NCBI RefSeq assembly: GCF_009689585.1
Contig: NZ_AP018694.1
Location: forward strand, 1,116,001-1,180,000
Reading direction: 5' to 3'
DNA: 64,000 bases
Source: Aquipluma nitroreducens
Lineage (GTDB): Bacteria; Bacteroidota; Bacteroidia; Bacteroidales; Prolixibacteraceae
Below are positions 61,411 to 64,000 of the stretch, one piece after another. A program made the position numbers and the translations under genes. Every line of letters starts with the position of its first letter. Position 1 is the stretch's first letter. A model generated the notes under the pieces. It saw only the letters and a program-made list of their open reading frames with translations. It was not told the DNA's origin and ran no database searches.

Positions 61411-62160
61411 ATGATCAACGGTAAAAAGGTTGTGGTAGTTCTGCCCGCCTACAATGCAGCTAAAACACTCGAAATTACATACAACGAAATCGACTTCTCC
61501 ATTGTTGACGAAGTAATTCTGGTTGACGATAAAAGCAAAGACGAAACAGTAAAAGAAGCTGGGCGACTTGGAATAAAACACATTATCAGCCATGAAGTGA
61601 ACAAAGGCTATGGTGGCAACCAGAAAACATGTTACAACAAAGCGCTCGAACTGGGAGCCGACATTGTAATCATGTTACATCCTGATTACCAATATACACC
61701 TAAGTTGATCCCTTCGATGAGTCACCTAATTGCCAACGAATTGTACCATGTAGTTTTAGGTTCTCGAATACTTGGAAAGGGTGCACTGGCTGGCGGGATG
61801 CCTTGGTACAAGTACATCGCCAACCGCTTGTTGACCTTGTTTCAGAATATCATGATGAATGCCAAACTTTCGGAATACCACACCGGATACCGGGCTTTCT
61901 CGCGCGAAGTTCTGGAAAAGGTAAATTACAATGCCAATTCCGACAATTTTGTATTCGACAACCAAATGCTTGCACAAATCTGGTATGCCGGTTACGAAAT
62001 GGCTGAAATAACCTGTCCCACCAAGTATTTTGACGATGCGTCGAGTATCAACATCAAAAACAGTTCGATTTACGGAATAGGTGTTCTAAAAACATCAATA
62101 CAATACAGGTTGCAGAAATGGGGGATTTTAAAAAATATCATTTATAAAAAGAATAATTAG
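61411..62160 (+). CDS. Family 2 glycosyltransferase (dolichol-phosphate-mannose synthase-like)
   Basis: This 249-residue GT-A glycosyltransferase moves a sugar from a nucleotide or lipid donor. Motifs are VVLPAYNAAKTLEITY at the start, DEVILVDDKSKDETVKEA (DxD region), GYGGNQKTCYNKALELGAD, VIMLHPDYQYTPKLIP and YHTGYRAFSREVLE. There is no C-terminal membrane helix, although the end is basic. The neighbouring membrane glycosyltransferase on the opposite strand could use its product, for example a polyprenyl-phosphate sugar. That link is inference. Confidence 0.9.
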   Translation: MINGKKVVVVLPAYNAAKTLEITYNEIDFSIVDEVILVDDKSKDETVKEAGRLGIKHIISHEVNKGYGGNQKTCYNKALELGADIVIMLHPDYQYTPKLIPSMSHLIANELYHVVLGSRILGKGALAGGMPWYKYIANRLLTLFQNIMMNAKLSEYHTGYRAFSREVLEKVNYNANSDNFVFDNQMLAQIWYAGYEMAEITCPTKYFDDASSINIKNSSIYGIGVLKTSIQYRLQKWGILKNIIYKKNN

Positions 62161-62197
62161 CACATAGAAAAATCGCAGAAACTACTTTTATGAATAA

Positions 62198-62230
62198 AAA
62201 ACCTGATAAACAGTTTATTTTTCAGGTTTA
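62198..62230 (-). terminator. Terminator overlapping the stop codon of the GT39-like gene
   Basis: On the minus strand, AAACCTGA (62229-62222), an internal AATAAAC/GTTTAT part and TCAGGTTT form an imperfect hairpin followed by a T run. The left arm contains the gene's stop codon. Confidence 0.7.
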
Positions 62231-63768
62231 ATATTCTGAATATCATAAACCAAAACATTTTCAAACTTTCCCACTTTTTTTTGAATGAATGGTTTCAAAT
62301 ATTCCCTTGAAAGAATAGTTGAGTCATTAATCACTAGATATTTTGCACCTTGCTCAATACGCCAGTAAAATGTTTCGGCCTTTGAAAAATCACTCGCGAA
62401 ATCGGTATAACCTTTTCTGTTCATATAATATAGTGTGGTATTAATTGTAAAATCAGGGATGGATATAACTTTATCTTCCTGGTTTACTCCCCACTTCTGA
62501 AAAGAAGGTCCAATATCAATCAATGTCTTAAAATGCTTATTATAAGTCTCATTCATCCACCCTTCATATCTTTCATTCAGATGTTTCCGACAAGCAATAG
62601 CATTCCAAATAAAAAAGACCGAAATTAACCCGTAAGCTGCAAATTTTAAATACAACTTCAATTCTAGCCTTTTAAGCTGGATAATAAAGATTGTCCAAAC
62701 AGCAACCAACACCACAACAAGGTTAATCATGTAATAATCATGATAATCCAAGATCTTAAACCAAAGAAGGACTTGAATCAAAAACCCGAGAGGTAAAACA
62801 AGAATGAAATACCGCATTATTGGGCTTAACTTTCTGATTGAAGCGACCAGATACAGCCAAATTAGGAGAGTAATATATTGGGTGTATGGTAAGAAAAGTT
62901 GTCTGAAAAAAATCTTATCCTGTATGTCAATTATCCTGTAAAAATCTGCCTTAGTCACATCCCAGATCGGCCATATTCCATGATAAGAAAAATGCCCTTT
63001 ATTTATCGTATTGTAATAATCAGCATAAACATACCACAAAACCACAGGAATGAAAGCTAACACAAAGGGTAAAAAATATTTCAGCTTGAATTTAAAAATC
63101 CGGCGGTTTTCCTTGAGGAAAATTAATTCAAAAATCACCCATCCTGCAAGAGCAACAAACGAAATTGCAGAAGTAACCTTTATTAGCATCGACAGGCAAA
63201 AAAACAATGCCGAACCCCAGAGGTCAATTGCCTGCCGGTTGTTTAAAAACCTGAAAATAAAATACCATGCAATAAAAACAAATGACAAGGCCGGAACATC
63301 CGGCAAAAAGTTAGGCCCGTAAAAAACGATCATTGGTGAAGTAAAAATCAGCAAACTGACAAACCCTGCCCAAAGCTGACTCTTTAGCAAATGTTTTAAA
63401 CTTAGATACAAAGAAAATAATCCCATAAAAAGTATGGCGATCTGCACCAATTTAAAAATCCATTCATGTTTACCGAAAACTTTCCAAAGTTGTGCGACAA
63501 AATAATAAATCACCGGGAATTCTCCCACCGCCTTTCCTGAAATACCTCCATTCCCAAACTGGTTGTGCATTTCAGGCTCTAAAAAAGGAAGGTTGTACTG
63601 GTAGTAGTTTTGAGTTAAAGATATGCTGTTTGTTTGTCTCCAGACATGTACTGACTGAGGGGGATCAAAGAACGTTTTGTTTAGCCCGTAATAAAAAAAC
63701 ATTGACAAAAGTACCGATGCAAAAATTACATTTCCAAACCAATTTGATTTTATAAAGTCTAGTTTCAT
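62215..63768 (-). CDS. GT39/ArnT-like polytopic membrane glycosyltransferase
   Basis: This integral membrane enzyme has about 517 residues from the ATG at 63768; a TTG-like or earlier ATG start would extend it by up to 27 residues. It has about ten to eleven membrane helices. The first loop has FFDPPQSVHVWRQTNSISLTQ, of which the WRQ and the acidic residue of the preceding turn are typical of lipid-linked-sugar transferases. FYGPNFLPDVPALSFVF is another family feature. The likely function is transfer of a polyprenyl-phosphate sugar to a protein or glycan in the periplasm. The acceptor is unknown. Confidence 0.85.
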   Translation of the reverse strand: MKLDFIKSNWFGNVIFASVLLSMFFYYGLNKTFFDPPQSVHVWRQTNSISLTQNYYQYNLPFLEPEMHNQFGNGGISGKAVGEFPVIYYFVAQLWKVFGKHEWIFKLVQIAILFMGLFSLYLSLKHLLKSQLWAGFVSLLIFTSPMIVFYGPNFLPDVPALSFVFIAWYFIFRFLNNRQAIDLWGSALFFCLSMLIKVTSAISFVALAGWVIFELIFLKENRRIFKFKLKYFLPFVLAFIPVVLWYVYADYYNTINKGHFSYHGIWPIWDVTKADFYRIIDIQDKIFFRQLFLPYTQYITLLIWLYLVASIRKLSPIMRYFILVLPLGFLIQVLLWFKILDYHDYYMINLVVVLVAVWTIFIIQLKRLELKLYLKFAAYGLISVFFIWNAIACRKHLNERYEGWMNETYNKHFKTLIDIGPSFQKWGVNQEDKVISIPDFTINTTLYYMNRKGYTDFASDFSKAETFYWRIEQGAKYLVINDSTILSREYLKPFIQKKVGKFENVLVYDIQNIKPEK

Positions 63769-64000
63769 AATAGTGTAAAACATATTGATATTCCTTGCTT
63801 TAATTACCCTCTGCCACGGGTTCAAATACAAAATCATTTTTACCGTCAATTTACAACAACCCTTACAAATATTGAAAGTATTCTGCTTCCAAATTAAAAC
63901 CCAGATATGGTCAATTTCAGATTCTCAAGTAACAAGTTCTTTTTCCCATTGTTCCAAACATATAAACTCAATATTGCTCCTTCCGGGAAATTAGCATTCA
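63769..64000. other. Window end, no gene identified
   Basis: Mostly AT-rich sequence upstream of the GT39-like gene. In-frame upstream starts of that gene reach to 63849. Beyond it I see no convincing gene or repeat. Confidence 0.5.

Noticed and set aside
1-64000. tRNA or rRNA genes
   Set aside because: I saw no cloverleaf with a conserved T-loop (GGTTCRA) and CCA end, nor any rRNA signature stretch. A tRNA search program would settle this.

Overview
The window reads as chromosomal DNA of a free-living member of the Bacteroidota, most likely class Bacteroidia and perhaps the Marinilabiliales/Prolixibacteraceae group. The reasons are: two ECF sigma/FecR/TonB-receptor loci, one with a SusC/SusD pair; a GH97 enzyme; a type IX secretion sorting domain; DUF4382 and DUF5916 proteins; few recognisable Shine-Dalgarno sites; and a near-perfect Bacteroidota promoter (TTTG-N19-TAATTTTG) before rpsA. 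The DNA is moderately AT-rich throughout. I see no rRNA, tRNA, CRISPR array, integrase, transposase or phage gene. The group assignment is inference.

Layout. 1-2.7 kb: the 3' part of a Cys/Met-metabolism PLP enzyme and a secreted GH43-like protein. 3.0-7.1 kb: a sigma/anti-sigma/TonB-receptor operon bracketed by two 88-bp palindromic elements. 7.3-11.5 kb: housekeeping and repair genes (DUF4382 lipoprotein, rsmE, sixA, phosphodiesterase, msrA, YCII protein). 11.6-18.5 kb: sigma, FecR, SusC and SusD. 18.5-22.8 kb: envelope proteins (BamA/TamA-like barrel, DUF5916 protein, YdcF-like protein). 23.1-26.7 kb: a molybdate regulation and uptake cluster in which the usual ModE is split into a Mop protein and an HTH protein. 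26.8-27.8 kb: a PAP2 phosphatase/DgkA-type kinase pair. 28-32.8 kb: esterase, cytochrome b, galactose mutarotase, L,D-transpeptidase and a nitrobindin-like protein. 33.0-37.3 kb: potABCD for polyamine uptake. 37.5-38.3 kb: a DUF683/CCE_0567-type small protein and an unknown gene, bracketed by two terminators with nearly the same stem. 38.5-43.0 kb: GH97, araD and araB (L-arabinose use). 43.4-51.2 kb: type II NADH dehydrogenase, M13 peptidase, NIPSNAP protein, guaA and a secreted CotH-like protein. 51.3-56.2 kb: a DUF1080 protein and the dTDP-rhamnose genes rmlA and rmlC, followed by an in-frame rmlD-phosphohexomutase fusion. 56.4-61.3 kb: rpsA, a STAS protein, rnz and a RecD-like helicase. 61.4-64 kb: two glycosyltransferases.

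How the genes work together. Polysaccharide-derived nutrients would enter through the TonB receptors. GH43/GH97/GalM/AraBD would process sugars, and Mod and Pot handle molybdate and polyamines. Rml genes and the glycosyltransferases supply surface glycans. The most distinctive items are the rmlD-pgm fusion, the split ModE with a Cys-rich Mop tail, the DUF683 gene outside any visible nif cluster, and many quasi-palindromic intergenic repeats that sit at gene ends.
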